NCBI RefSeq assembly: GCF_022539505.1
Contig: NW_025901023.1
Coordinates: forward strand, 1 to 64,000
Length of the DNA stretch: 64,000 nt
Source of the DNA: Lolium rigidum
Lineage: Eukaryota; Streptophyta; Magnoliopsida; Poales; Poaceae
Reading direction: 5' to 3'
The stretch's first letter is position 1. Each line of letters begins with the position of its first letter. Shown here in pieces: positions 45,346 to 58,284 of the stretch. The notes below the pieces were generated by a model. That model saw only the letters and a list, made by a program, of their open reading frames with translations, did not search any database and was not told where the DNA came from. The translations under genes were made by a program, and so were the position numbers.

Positions 45346-46872
45346 ATGGCCGAACAAGAGAAGGTTGTGAATGGGTCCCCTTTCCTTGAGCCACCCGCTC
45401 CATCTTCTACCATCGATAGCACAACGACTACGTTGGATGACCTGAAGAAATTGGAGTCATCCATCGTTAGCCAAATGAAGGCAATGATGATGGAGTTGGT
45501 TGCTCCAAAACCAACCCCTACCGTAGATCCTAAGGCAAGTGTCGTGGATCCCCCACCAAAAGCTAATCAATTTCCTCTTGTTGATTTTGTCGCTCAATCG
45601 TCAAAAGATCCGCCAAAGGAAGGGCTTGGGGAGACCGACACTTCAACAAAGGGGAAGGATGAGACACCGGTTGCAGAGCGCTTAGGGGGTAATCATGCGG
45701 TGTCACCACCAAGTGATTACACCATAAGTGTTCCAATTCCTATGTCGCATATTTTGTCACATGGTTCTCCACCGTTACTTGAATCCAATAGCTTTGAAAA
45801 TTGGCAATTCTTAATGCGTTCTCATGTGCGCAACGCTTCTACCGAGCTTTGGCACATCATCGAGGAAGGTTATTCACCACGAGACCCGAAGAACTTGACA
45901 AGAAGAGAGGTGGTGGATGACCAACTCAACGCCACCACCATCAACATGATTCACATGGCCGTCACGCCCAAGGACCGCGCTCATATTCGCTCGCTCAAGA
46001 CCATCAAGGAAGCATGGGATAAACTCGACAAGCTCTTCCTCGGAAATGAGAGCATTCAAAGCTCTCGTTTCGATGAAGTGAACAACATGGCCGACAACTT
46101 CGTCATGAATTAAGGAGAGTCCCCCGAAGAGATGTATCGGCGCCTTATCGCTCTCGCCGTACAAATGCAAGATCTTGGAGCAACGTTTGTGGATGACCAT
46201 TGGATCAAGCAAAAGTTCTACAACGCTCTCCTCCCTTATGAGGAAGTGAAGTTGACGGCCATCCGCCAAAACGCCTCCTTCTGCGCTATGACATCCGATG
46301 AAGTCCTTAGCGAAGTCATCGCTTTGGACAACTCCAAGAAGAATGCGGAGGATCTTGTTGCTCGCGCCCACAAGACCCGCAAGCCCAACCTCGCATTGAA
46401 GATGAAGGTGCATGAAGCTAGTGAGTGCGATGAGGATCCCATTGAGTGGGGTCCGGATGATCTCAACACCAACTATCATGAGCACATGGCCCTCGCCGCC
46501 AAGAGATTTTGGGAGGGAAACAAGGCCCGAAGCACAAGACCAAGAAGACCACGTGATTCTCCAACGAACTTCTCCAAGAGTCCAAGGGAGGGGCAAAGGG
46601 GGAGAACATGCTACAATTGCGGCGACAAAAGTCATTTAGTTGCGGATTGTATCTATGAGAGAAGAGAAGATAATGGTGGAAGGCTCGTCCGCAAGGAAAA
46701 GTTCAAGTCCCTCTCCAAAGGATTCTCCAAGTTCTCCTCCAAGCCCGATGACGACAAGGTCTCCTTCACCAAGAAGCTAAGAGCTTTTATCATCTGTGAA
46801 GAGTACTCCTCCGATGAAGATGAGGAGCATGAAGACAAGAGCTCCAACAAGAAGAGGGAGTGGCCGCCATAG
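45346..46872 (+). pseudogene. Copia gag with UBN2-type domain and CCHC zinc knuckle, one in-frame stop
   Basis: One frame runs from ATG at 45346 to 46872, interrupted only by TAA at 46111-46113. The N-terminal 130 residues are low-complexity. Then comes a gag-polypeptide (UBN2-like) region with FENWQFLMRSHV, WDKLDKLF and the downstream EEMYRRL helix. A nucleocapsid knuckle CYNCGDKSHLVADC lies near 46609-46650. Gag forms the particle and binds element RNA. After 46872 the reading continues in another frame, so there is a frameshift at about 46860. Confidence 0.8.
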
Positions 46873-47516
46873 CCATTTCCACTCCCTCCATCTCCCTCTT
46901 CGACTCTCCAAATGAGAACCTCGTCACCAACAACTTATGTTGCCTCATGGCAAAGGTATCTTCGGAGGTAGAATCCCCTTCCAAACTCACATCTCCATCT
47001 AATGCTATATCTATTGTTGATGCCACTAGTCTCACCATTAAGCGTAAGATTGTGGGTTTGGATTCTTTTCTCACTAACATGCAAGGGGATACCAAGACCC
47101 ATGTTGGGGCCCTCTTGGCCCAACTTGGTGTGGCTCAAGACCTCATAGAGGAGAAGGAGAGGCTTTAGAGGGAGGCGGCAAATGAGATTGCCTCTCTCAA
47201 TCAAGCGCTTGAGGAGGAGCAAAACTTGCGCATGTCTCTTGAAGCTAGTGTCATCACCCTCGTAGACTCCAACAACGCCATCATCTCCCAACTCACCAAG
47301 GACCGAGATCATGCTCTTGGATTGGTGGGTGAGATCAAGAAGAAGAAGCTTCTTCTTGAGGATGACCACGCATTACTTCTTGAGGAAGTTGCAACTCTCA
47401 CCAAGGATTTCAAATCCTTGGAGAGTAAACATGCACTTCCCTCCGAGACATGCGATCAGCCTCAAGAGGAAGCTCACAAGGATAAAGATGATGTGGAGGC
47501 CTAAACTCATGTTGTG
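46860..47516 (+). pseudogene. Copia gag-pol spacer, coiled-coil region 1, one in-frame stop
   Basis: A single frame from 46860 to about 47503 is broken by TAG at 47166-47168. It is rich in Leu, Glu and Lys with heptad character (EEKERL, NQALEEEQNLRMSLEAS, LLLEDDHALLLEEVATL). There is no catalytic motif. Long coiled-coil spacers between gag and protease occur in some Triticeae Copia groups. A frameshift at about 47510-47590 separates it from the next block. Confidence 0.6.
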
Positions 47517-47596
47517 ACGAGCTCGTTGATCAAGTTGCTTCTTTGAAGAGGCACAATGCTTTGCTCTTGGAGGTCAATGCTCTTTAAGAAGAAGTC

Positions 47597-48436
47597 TTGG
47601 ATGAGTATTACCGCTTGTGTAAGGAGAAGACCTCGTGTTGCAATCATGAAGAAGAAATTTCCACTCTTGAGAGCACCAAGGCCAACCTATTGAGTTTGAA
47701 TGGCATGCAAGAAGAGTCCTTGATGGAGTGCCTCCGCATGAGCAAAGAGAAGGTTACTTGTTGTGATCATGTGGAAGAAATTGCCTCTTTGAAGAGGAGC
47801 AAAGCCAAGCTCATGGAGGTCAACTCCATGCAAGAAGAAGCCTTGAAGGAGTACTTTCCCTTGAGCAAGGACCGTGTTTGTTGCAACCATGAAGGTGATA
47901 TTGCCAAGATGGAGAGTGACAAGCGTATACTCATGAAGATGAACTCTCTCCAAGAAGAAGCTTTGATGGAACATTTCCGGGTGAACAAGGCAAAGGAAGT
48001 TCAAGTGTTTGATATCACTCACCCTCACCCGGAGCATGAAGATGAAGTTAATCGATTGAAGGCCAAGATTCATAGACTCCAAATCCAAGCCAAATACTTG
48101 GAGGGAGTCATTGAAGCCAAAGATGGAGCCAATGAGGGCTCTTGCAATGAAGGAGGAGTGGCTACCAATCCAAAGAGAAAGAGAAATAGGAGGACCAAGA
48201 AGAAGAAGAACAAGGAGAACATGGAGACCAACCATGAGGAAGGCGACCCTAACTCAAGGAGGGGTGGAGTTCCCGACTCCACCACAAGGGGCTTCGCCAG
48301 CTCTAACAACCCTTCTCATGTTCTTTTTGTTGATTACTATGGACATATTCGTGCTCGCTTTATTGGTCCTCAAGAGGACAATGTTGATTGGACTATTTGG
48401 GTTCCCAAACCCCTTGTACCTAAATCCAAGACTTGA
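47597..48436 (+). pseudogene. Copia gag-pol spacer, tandem CC-x-H repeats then basic tail
   Basis: An intact 279-codon block. Residues about 14-134 are three tandem repeats of 40-41 residues, each starting CCNHE or CCDHV and containing an NSMQEEALM-like helix and an LSK/MSK end. Then comes a coiled-coil segment (RLKAKIHRLQIQAKYLEG), a strongly basic cluster KRKRNRRTKKKKNKE, and a tail ending PKPLVPKSKT. The spaced Cys-Cys/His pairs might bind metal, but this is inference. It is separated from the protease by a stop and frame change near 48436-48465. Confidence 0.6.
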
Positions 48437-48449
48437 TTCCTTGTAGGAC

Positions 48450-49161
48450 GATGCTTCCGGTGGCGCTAAATGGGTGGTTGATAATGGAGCCACAAGTCAT
48501 ATGACCGGAAGCAAGGAAATTGTTGTCGACCTCGAGCCATCTCACTCTACCATTTCATATGGCGACAACACGTGCTCAAAGGTATTGGGTCTTGGCAAGG
48601 TGGTGGTAACACCCGACATTTCACTTGTGAATGTCCTCCTTGTCGAGACCCTTGGTTACAATCTACTTTCCGTTCATCAAATTGCTCATATGGGTCTTTG
48701 TACCTTTTTCGATGAAGATATGGTGGTCCTCTTGTGGAGCAAGACACTCCGTGTAGCCTTTGTTGGATATGTAGAGAGCGTGTTGTATGTTGTTGATTTC
48801 TCCGGAAAGACAACATCTTCCGCTCTTTTCCTATTCGCTAAAGGTGACAAGGGTTGGTTATGGCATCGCCGACTAGCCCATGTCAACATGAGGACTTTGC
48901 AAAGTCTCCACAAGGGTGGCCACATTCTCGGACTAAAAGAAGATGTTTCCTTTTGCAAAGATCGTGTTTGTAGGGCTTGCTTAAAAGGAAAAATGCATGG
49001 AGCTCCTCACAAGGCCAAGGCGACCATCTCTACCACAAGGTGCTTGGAGCTCCTACATGTTGATCTCTTCGGTCCACCGTCCCATGAAAGTCTTGGAGGG
49101 AAGAAGTATTGCCTCGTCATTGTTGATGACTATTCATTGTTGGGTATTCTTCTTCAAGTAC
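48450..49161 (+). pseudogene. Copia protease and start of integrase, cut by a LARD insertion
   Basis: The protease active site is WVVDNGATSHMTG near 48468-48506, where most Copia copies have DSG. The GAG-pre-integrase zinc region follows (WHRRLAHVNMRTL, then CRACLKGKM). The integrase core then begins at LLHVDLFGP and reaches VIVDDYS near 49130. A small frameshift lies at 49135-49140, after which the frame reads WVFFFKY. The LARD-like element enters at 49162 inside this motif, and the next codons are found at 63990. Confidence 0.8.
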
Positions 49162-51596
49162 TGTAACACCCCAACTTTTGCAACCTTGTTTAGTTGTCCT
49201 TAGTGCAAAAATTAGGGGAAACAAAAACTTTTTCCTAAAAGCCAATTAGATGCATTGCCTTGATCTGTTTGTTAGAATGAATTGCTTTGATCTGTTGGTA
49301 GATGAATTGTCTTGAATTGTTTGTTGAGTTTTGTCTTGAGCTACCTCAAAGAACAACACCTCTAGTGGTTAGACAAACAACTCACCTAATAAAACACATG
49401 TGTGGCTTAGGAAAAATTGTTTTCCTCTTTACTACATTAAACCCTTCCACTTATGGCAACATGTTTGTGCCTCCTTAAAATTCATCTTTATGGTATAACC
49501 TAGCTCAAACTATCCTTGATCCAAACTTGGGATCATCTACCTCTTTCTATATCCTCCTCTTATACCCTAGTAGAAAACCCCTCAAAACATCACAATTTTG
49601 GTTAAGTCCTAAATCTGTTTTCAGGTTCCATTTTGGAGCCCCTGGATTAAGCTACCCCTTGCCATCCAAGGCAATGCACATGGTCCTGGACCTACCTTGT
49701 CATGAGCACTCCCCAACCATGTCCTTGCCTTGAACCAGATCTCTCTTATACCCACTTATCCTTGAGGATTTTGAAGCCAAGTCAATAAGAAGTTTTGGCA
49801 GGCTTAAAAAGTTCAAACTTTGGCAGTTGATCTTTAGGCACCCTCAGCTGTTATTGGTAACCTCAATGCATGGATCTCATCTATGCAACACCCTCTACAA
49901 CTTCCACGTCTTGCATGTCCCAATATACCTCTACAATTCTTATATTCACTTGATCTTCTACCCTATCCACTATTTCAGCACTAGATCACTTGCTCCTCTC
50001 ATATCTTGTTTTTATTTTAATCCATGTTTAATCGCCACAAAACCAAGAGTGAAGATGGTAGCCACATTATGTAGCCACCCTCCACCCTTGAGATCACTCC
50101 TCCCAAAATATTTTATTTGCCAAAAATCCTATTTAAGATTCTTCTCTAATTTTCACTACAAAACTAATCCTAGTTTTATCAAAGCTTTTTCAAACCTTTA
50201 AAATAGTGAATATGGATGGTGTTTTGCAGCATCAGATTTCCTTCAACCCAAAAATACCTCCTATAAAATTATTTATTCTATTTCTTCCTTTTTAACAAAA
50301 TGCATGTTATGGTATTCATGCCATTTCTTGCCATCCTTTTTCTCATACTCAATTTTGAGAAAACCTACCTTGCTTTATAAAGATAGTAGGACTTTTTGAA
50401 CCCCATTACTCCCTAGCTACTCTCAACTTTATCAAAATACTTTTGAAATGAATTTCTTTCAAAATTGACCATAGTCATAGAAGGTGATCCCTTATGTAGA
50501 TCAAATGTTTTCAAATTTAAATGGCAACCCATGTACATCAAGTGCCCCTATCTAAACCCTCTATCCACCTGAACACTCTCATCACATCCTAATTTGATCA
50601 ATTTCTTGCTTGATCCTACAAGTTGTTTGACCTCCACCTCCCTCTCTAGTTTTTTTCTTTGATCACTTTAATTTTTCTCCGAGGAAAGTTGGGAGCTAGC
50701 CATCTCCAATACCAACTCTTCTATGATCTACATTGCCACTTTGACTTTGAGCTTGTCCATTTTTGTCTTGCGCAAGATTGTGGCCGGCCTAGCCATGCAT
50801 GGGCATCCGATGCGCTAGCAGCATCTCTCTCTCCCTTATGGCCAAACCAACCAGAACCCTGCATCACACCCTCCCCTCTATCTCTCTCTGGCTATAGCTA
50901 TAGTACCTTCTTAATGATGAATGGTCTTGGGAAGGAGAAGAGAATAAGGGTGGCACATGAGCACGGTTTTGACCAAAATTGTGATGAGATCTTGCTGCAG
51001 CCCTCTCCTCCATCCACCAGCACGAGGTACATGAACCCATGCAATCCCTGCACCCTACCCTACAGCTCTAGCCAACCCTAGTCCCCTCCTCTCTCCATGT
51101 CTCACGGTGGTCACCACATTCTTGGCTAGCACTGCAGCCAGCGCCTCAGCCCCCGAGGCCGCGCCAGTGAGACGTTATTTCATCCCTCTACCCGATGTGT
51201 ATAGTCCCGATGCCCGCCCTACCTTGTAGAAACCATGCCATGCCCGCCATTGGACGTGGTCACCTCCGTTTTGGATGCCGTCGCGTTCCCGAATTTCGGG
51301 AGCATCAGCAGTCGTGCCCAGCTACACACTGCAAAGGCACCGTGTCTTGACCGAGATGCCATGATCACTTCCCTCCCGCGTGCCCCCTCTTTCCATCTGG
51401 ATCTACCAAACACCATCGTGCACGCGCAGACATCGCCTCGTTTCGGGAGACTCAGTATGTGTTTCTCCTCGAGTTCAGCAGCACTGGATCCGGCTTTGAA
51501 TGCCCTACACAATGGCACCGCTTGCCCGTCCGACCATGCTCGTCCCCGACGCGTCCTCATCACCCTACACCACGTCCACCGTGAGCCCGTGATCAG

Positions 51597-51604
51597 CTAT
51601 AAAG
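51597..51604 (+). promoter_or_regulatory. Probable TATA box in the LARD-like 5' LTR
   Basis: CTATAAAG is followed by a GC- and CCAGCC-rich leader. The same motif stands at 60713-60720 in the 3' LTR. The divergent solo LTR at 25502-40850 has CTATAAATT at 36692 in an unrelated GC-rich context. Confidence 0.6.
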
Positions 51605-53878
51605 AGCCACCCAGCCAGCCAGCCTCTCCCTTCGCCTACTCTCCACTCCGCACCACCTCGCCCACCTCCCAGAAGACCACGCAGAAGACACCGAGGCGTT
51701 CTGCCGCTGCTGCTCGCCGGAGAAGAAAAAAAGTGCCGGCGTGGTCGCGTGAGGGCAGCGAGCGGGAGGACCTCGCCCCCGACATCCCTGTCCCTCCCTA
51801 TCTACCCCATTCTCCTTGCTGTCTTCCTCTCTGTCTAACGTCCATCTGCACGCAACCCAGGTCCGCCGGGAGCCGCCACCGTCGAACTCGAGCCGGGGAG
51901 ACCGCGAGGAAGGAGTCCTCGGGAGGAACCGCCGCAGGAAGAGAGGGAGGCGCCGAGCGCGCCTGGACGCCCCAACCCGCCGCTCCCCCACCGGAGCCTC
52001 GCCGCCAACCACCGCCACCCGCCGGTAAGCACCCGGCCGCCCCTCTCCTGTCTATCGCGTCCGCCTCGGGTGCCTGGACGGAGGAGAACGCGACTCCCAG
52101 GTCGTCCTCCGTCTCCCGATCGAAGCGCTGCGTGGCCACTTGCCACGTAGGCCATGCAGGCCTAGCCCGCCTGGGCCCCTCCCTTTTCTTTTTTTTTCTT
52201 CCCACCTTTCCACCTGGAAACCTCCTGGGCCGGCCCAAATTCCCACCCCGCACGGCCCAGCGACTTCCCGCCCCTTTCCACTCGTTTAAGTTTTTGAAAA
52301 TTGCTGTTAAATTATGATAGAAACCAGTGGCACTGTGTTGTGTATATCTCGAGTTATACAAATCCGAATCAAGTGAAACAAATTGCATTAGTTCAGAAAT
52401 TTATATACCTTTCCAATGTCACTGACCTTGTATTTTTAGGATTTTTGTACGATTTTTAATGTATTAAACATGACCTCTGTATTCTGGTTAGTATTTCTAA
52501 TGCCTAAATCTGTAGGTTTAATACTTTTGGATGAATCCAATTGTGTTAATCTTGTTTTGTTACTGTCCATCTAGGAAAAATATCTTTAGTCTCTGTTCAT
52601 GAAAATTTAACTCTGTTTGTGAGTGTATGTGTGTCACATGCAATGTTAGAATTAAAAATCTATTTGTTTTATCCAAAACCTTGCCACCCATTTTGTTTTA
52701 AAATTAGCCCAACCATGAATTGTTACTATTACAGAACTCCCCTGCGTATTTCTTTTACATTTCATTTAAAAACTTGGATCTTGAGTTTGGTATTGATTGT
52801 ATGTATTGTTTATTTTTGCGACGCTAGACACAAACGAGGGAGAAGTTGAAGGGGAAGAATTTGGAGAAGGTTTTAAGGAGGACCAGGGACAAGCCAACCA
52901 AGGCAAGCCATCTTTTGATCTCTGATGTGATGTCTCTTGGATGTCATCTTGTTGCTATCATTAGCATCTTGGTTCTATGTGTGATGATCTCCATATTGTT
53001 GTCATCTATGCTTGAATGCAAGCATGATATCTCTATTAGTTTTTTTTTCTTGTAAAGGTCTTGGCAATTAGTTGGGTGTATGGTATCATGGCCATTGCTA
53101 TCAAACTTGTTTTCTATATTTAGCTTGAACATGTTCCACCTCGGGACAAGATTCATACTACACCACCTTCTAGTGTAGAGGTATCAATACCACGATCTTG
53201 GTGTATTCTCAAATTGTGGTGAGTATGCCTAATTCCCTAAATGGTGTTGGTGTTGGTCAATTCTCATCCCTATCTATTGATTTGGGTTAGATAGCACCAC
53301 AAATCTGAAAGTATATTTCCTCTTATGTTGTCATAATACATGCTTAGCTCAAGCAAGTATGATCCACTCCAATACCTCTTTTTCATACCCTCAATGACGC
53401 GATGACCCTCATCTCGGTCATAGTGTTGTATTAGTTCAACTCATGAAACTTTAGGTTGGGAAACCCTCAAGGTTTACCTTGTTGTAAATGTTTACAAAAA
53501 CCTTGGGTGAGGCAACTTTACCCAAGTGTATGGTTTATGAAGACAAAAAGGGATCTTGTCAAAGATGTTGGAGAAAAGGAATGTGTGTGTGAGTTGATTT
53601 TTTAGAAAAACGACACACGTTTCTTTGTATTCGCCCAGAACAATTACACAGCGCAACCACATTATCCAAAGTGGGTACGGGCTTAGTCTGACGTCTGTTG
53701 AAATTGGCATGAGCCACCTTCACAACTCTCTAGGGAGGGTCACGGCGACCTCCGACGCCGGGTTGCGCTCTGGAGGAGGCAATACACTGTAGTTGCCTAT
53801 AGCAAGACGATTACTGAGGGTCTTCTGTCATGGCGCCGGAGATACGCTCAAAAGGAGGTATGCTGCCGAGGTGCCGGG

Positions 53879-55338
53879 TGATACGTCTCCAACGTATCTA
53901 TAATTTCTGATGTTCCATGCTTATATTATAACAATTGCTACATGTTTTATATGCACTTTATATCATATTATGGCATTTATTGGACTAACCTATTAACAAG
54001 ATGCCACAGTGCCAGCTTACGTTTATTATGTCTGTTTATTGCAGAAAAGGCCCAAAAACCAAAGTGCTCGGAAAAATCCAGAAAAATCACAGAAATTCTA
54101 TTTCGCCAGAAGACTCACGGACCCAGAATGGCCTCCTCCCCATCAGCCGGCGCGGCCAGGAGGGGGGCCGCCCCACCCTATGGTGTGGGCCCCTCGGGAC
54201 TCCACCGACGCTGCCCTTTCGCCTATATAATCCCCCGCGACGCGAAAACCGTACATCTATCAATCATACTCCAGAAAGACTCCAGGGGCGCCGCCGCCAT
54301 CGCGAAACTCCGTTTCGGGGGACAGAAGTCTCTGTTCCGGCACGCCGCTGGGACGGGGAATTGCCCCCGGAATCCATCTCCATCGACACCACCGCCATCT
54401 TCATCGCCGTTGCTGTCTCCCATGATGAGGAGGGAGTAGTTCTCCCCCGAGGCTGAGGGCTCTACCGGTAGCTATGTGGTTCATCTCTCTCTCCAATGGT
54501 GTGATCTTTATGTGATCATGAGCTTTGTATCACTATTAATCTATGCGCTACTCTAGTGATGCTATTAAAGTAGTCTATTCCTCCTCCATGATGTAAAGGT
54601 GATAGTGTGTGCATCATGTAGTACTTGGCATAGGTTATGATTGTAATCTCTTGTAGATTATGAAGTTAATTATTACTATGATAGTATTGATGTGATCTAT
54701 TCCCCCTTTCATAGCTATTGGTGACGAGTGTGTATGCTATGTTAGTACTCGGTCTAAATTGCAACGGTCTATTATGCACTCTAGAGGTTACTTTAATATG
54801 AACTCCGGATGTTGTGGAGCTTGTTTACTCCGGCTTGAGGTGTGCTTTTATAGCCCTACACAATGAATGGTGTTTGTTATCCAACAAGAGAGTGTTAGAA
54901 GTAGCACAAGTGAAGAGAAGTTATTAATTTATGTGATCATTGTTGAGAGTGTCCACTAGTGAAAGTATGATCCCTAGGCCTTGTTTCTAAGCATTGAAAC
55001 ACCGTTTCCAACAAGTTCTGCTACATGTTCGCTTGCTGCCATTTTTATTTCACATTGCAATTACTACTTATAGTCATCCATATTACTTGTATTTCACTAT
55101 CTCTTCGCCGAACTAGTGCACCTATACATCTGACAAGTGTATTAGGTGTGTTGGGGACACAAGAGACTTCTTGTATCTTAATTGCAGGGTTGCTTGAGAG
55201 GGATATCTTTGACCTCTACCTCCCCGAGTTCGATAAACCTTGGGTGATTCACTTAAGGGAAACTTGCTGCTGTTCTGCAAACCTCTGCTCTTGGAGGCCC
55301 AACACTGTCTACAGGAATAGAAGCGTGCGTAGACATCA
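53879..55338 (+). mobile_element. Solo LTR of the 'TGATACGTCTCC...GTAGACATCA' family
   Basis: 1460 bp from TGATACGTCTCC to GTAGACATCA with a perfect target duplication CCGGG (53874-53878 and 55339-55343). The uninterrupted site is visible in the 3' LTR near 62981. It is longer than the other copies in the window because it has an extra segment near 54530-54790, so it represents a different subfamily. It arose after the LARD-like element inserted. Confidence 0.9.
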
Positions 55339-56335
55339 CCGGGAAGGGGTAAGCCCACAGGGAAGGACTCATGTCAAGGGAGACGGGTGAAGGACTATGA
55401 CTGATTATCCGAGCCTCGCATACTTTTGTATGTCGAACCGGGGATGATCCCGGCGGATTTGTCGGTTCTTGTGGTGAAAGTGCGCACACTCTGCAGAGTT
55501 AAAACTATTCGAATAGCCGTGTCCGCGGTCATGGACGGTTGGGATGGCCGTTACCGAGCTGTGTCGAGTTTTGTTTTATAAAGTGCTTTACAAAGAAAGA
55601 GAATGTGTTACGGGAAGGCTTGTGCCGACCATATGGAGATGGTCAAGGAAAAAGGAACAAATTGGGTAAACCATTCCTAGTGTTTCATGTAGAGGAAATC
55701 TTCTTCAATAAAGATATAGAGATGTCATAGTTAATCCTTTGAAGTATCTTCTTCAATAAAGATATACCGTTGTCATAGGACTACCTTAGTGTCCCCATCA
55801 CTTGAGATGCCGGGATGCTATATCCCAAGAGAAACTATTTCTCTTCTTCATGCTATTTTCCACAAGAGAAATTAGCTCTTCCCTCTTGTCATCTTAGATT
55901 AGCATTTGTTATCTTGCACTCTTGCAAAGTACCTTCTTGATGGTTTGCGAGTACAATTCCAATGTACTCACGGCTTTGTCCCTCGCTATTTACTTGGCCA
56001 GACTTGGAGAAACGTGACGGATGAAGAAGGATTTGACGACGTCTATGCGAGCTAGGAACGTCTTCCCAGTCAGTTGCCTGTAGGGTTTATGGCAGATGAC
56101 TTGGGTACCGCGCTGCTGAAGTGATGATGCTACTATGATGTTTAGTTAGGCCTTTCGAGGCTATTATGTAAGTATCGGTCATGTGACCATGTTGTAAGTT
56201 TCTTATTCCGCTTTGTAATGGATGGTGTAATTTGATATCAGTTTGGTTATGTATTCACGGCGCACTGATCATGGGATCGTGAACTGTATACATAACAGGG
56301 AATTTCGGACAGCTAGTCCGGGGTCCCCACAGAGC

Positions 56336-56347
56336 TGGTATCAGAGC
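56336..56347 (+). other. Primer binding site of the LARD-like element
   Basis: TGGTATCAGAGC begins 5 nt after the 5' LTR and matches the complement of the initiator tRNA-Met 3' end. Confidence 0.85.
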
Positions 56348-58284
56348 TATCCTGACTGTAGGAGACCTTAGTTAGCATGGACGGTAGTTATAAAACAAGT
56401 ACTTTGAAAAAAAACTATTTACGAAAGCAAAATTCTTTCTTTAGTCGGAAGCGTAGCTTCTACTCCTCTTATTTATTCAAAGCTTCTAAATTCTTATCTC
56501 TCTGCTTTATTAAAATGTTTGAAGATTCTTACTCTATGGTCTCATCCTCTTCCAAACCAACATATTGGACGATGTCCCCAACTCAGCCGGAGACTCGAAC
56601 TCAAAGATGGATCAATTCCTCAGGAAGACTCATATATCTTCACAACAGCTATTGAAGATTGGATGCCGACTTAGTATGCTCATAAAGGGATAATTAGACC
56701 ATGTCTTCGGTTGTCGCCAAAATCTGTCGAAGAGTTGACCTTGTTCCTCTTTGGACTCGCACTTTTGCAGTCGTCAAGGATCAAGTCCTCAATTTCTTGA
56801 CTAGTAATTTTTAGGTTCGTCACAAGAAGTTTTCGCCTATGTATCTCTTCAGCAATTAATCCTCCAAAGACCTCACGTCCCCGGGATGTTGAGCAAGAAG
56901 ACTACGCAGTTTTTGCCTCCACTTCAACATCGACGACTCAACACCAGGCGGTTTCACCACCTACTGCTTCGAGAATCCTTATTGAAGACGATGTCAGCCA
57001 TATGAAGACGCCAACATATGTGACCAGCCCCAAACCTATAGGATGGATAGGACAAACTCAATCGCTTCGATTGAGCTACCCCCACGTGTTAGGTATCCCT
57101 AGATACTTAAGAGTGCCTTGTTTGGTATGCTGATTGCTTGTAGTTCCCTTGTGTGCTGCCTTGAGTGTCATTTGTTTGTTTGTTGTGTGTATGATTGTCT
57201 TGGACTTTCGGTCTGAAAAATACTCTTAGTGTGATAACCCAGCGTAGGAAGCCTCCCTAAGATGTTTTCACCCTCACCTACCTCGCCGATGTATTGCTAA
57301 CTGCTAGTTAGTTGGATAGGTTAACAGTTGTTTTTCAACCGTCATAAAAACTAACCTAAACCCCCATCTACGCTAACAATCTTCAAGATCAGCTGAAGCA
57401 ACTCTACTACGCCAACGAAGCAGAAGCCCCTACCTTCAAAAGTGACTGCACCTCGGCGAGAAGCCTTACTAACTTGGTCTGACCTTGGAGTATAATCGCG
57501 TTAACTTCGAGGATATCTTCTTGAAAACACCCTCTAAAACACCGTCTAACAAGCTGAGAGAACAATAACGCCAAAGCCATGCTACATCACCTGGTTCGAC
57601 TGGTCCTCATCAAGTGAAGCTTTTTGAAGACGGTTCAAGACTCAAGATTAGGTGTACCTTACCCGTTCACTTCTTAACTATTATAATTCAGCACCAACCC
57701 TCAAGCTCAAGATTTTCTCCGACGACCTTTGTTGCCGCTTCATATGGATACCAACCAGGTGTTTCATCAACTTACTAACTTACTGCGCGTCCTATGGTTT
57801 AGTAAACACCGTGCTTACCTCTTGAAGTCGTGGCCTACACGTCTCCCCCGAAGATTCTTCAACTGAATACGGAAGATCGAGGACTTCTTCAGAAGCCCAG
57901 ACAGGATCATAAGGCAGAAGCTCTGAGTTTCTCCTAAAGCCCGATGAGAAATCTTAAGGTCGTCTTCCACTAAAAATTGGAGCTAACCCTAAAAGTTTTA
58001 ACCTTTCTAAATCACCGTTGGGGTGCACTAACTTTTCTAAAATCGTGGACTAAGCTAGGATAGTTAAGAAGCTACAGATCTAACATCTGCATGGAGTAGA
58101 CAACTTCTTCTCGAAGCTTGCCCTCGGAATAAAATCTACCGTGTCTCTCAGAAGCTGAAGTTGCGATCTTCTCAACAACGGCACATCTACAGAAGGATGG
58201 AGTCTCACTTTAGTTAAACTTTACAACCCCTCTAGTCCTACGCTTAGTAATCTCGGGACGAGATTATTTTAAGGGTGGAAGAGC
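56348..58284 (+). other. Short non-coding internal domain of the LARD-like element
   Basis: About 1.9 kb. The longest frame is 92 codons (56377-56655), a basic, serine-rich peptide without a known domain. No gag, protease, RT or integrase motif is visible in any frame. The 3' end holds CTCGGGACGAGATT and a purine-rich AAGGGTGGAAGAG at 58271-58283 next to the LTR, the probable polypurine tract. Confidence 0.7.

Larger units (their letters stand above)
49162..56331 (+). repeat. 5' LTR of the LARD-like element (with nested solo LTR)
   Basis: 7170 bp as it stands. After removing the solo LTR and one target copy (1465 bp) it is 5705 bp, exactly the length of the 3' LTR. It contains a GC-rich promoter-like region (about 51100-52300) with CTATAAAG at 51597. 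Confidence 0.9.

Noticed and set aside
51235..52317. A 360-codon plus-strand open frame in the 5' LTR of the LARD-like element
   Set aside because: Low-complexity, proline/arginine/serine-rich composition. The same region in the 3' LTR (60351-61402) is shifted by one base in an A-run, so the frame is not conserved; it is GC-rich LTR promoter and leader DNA.
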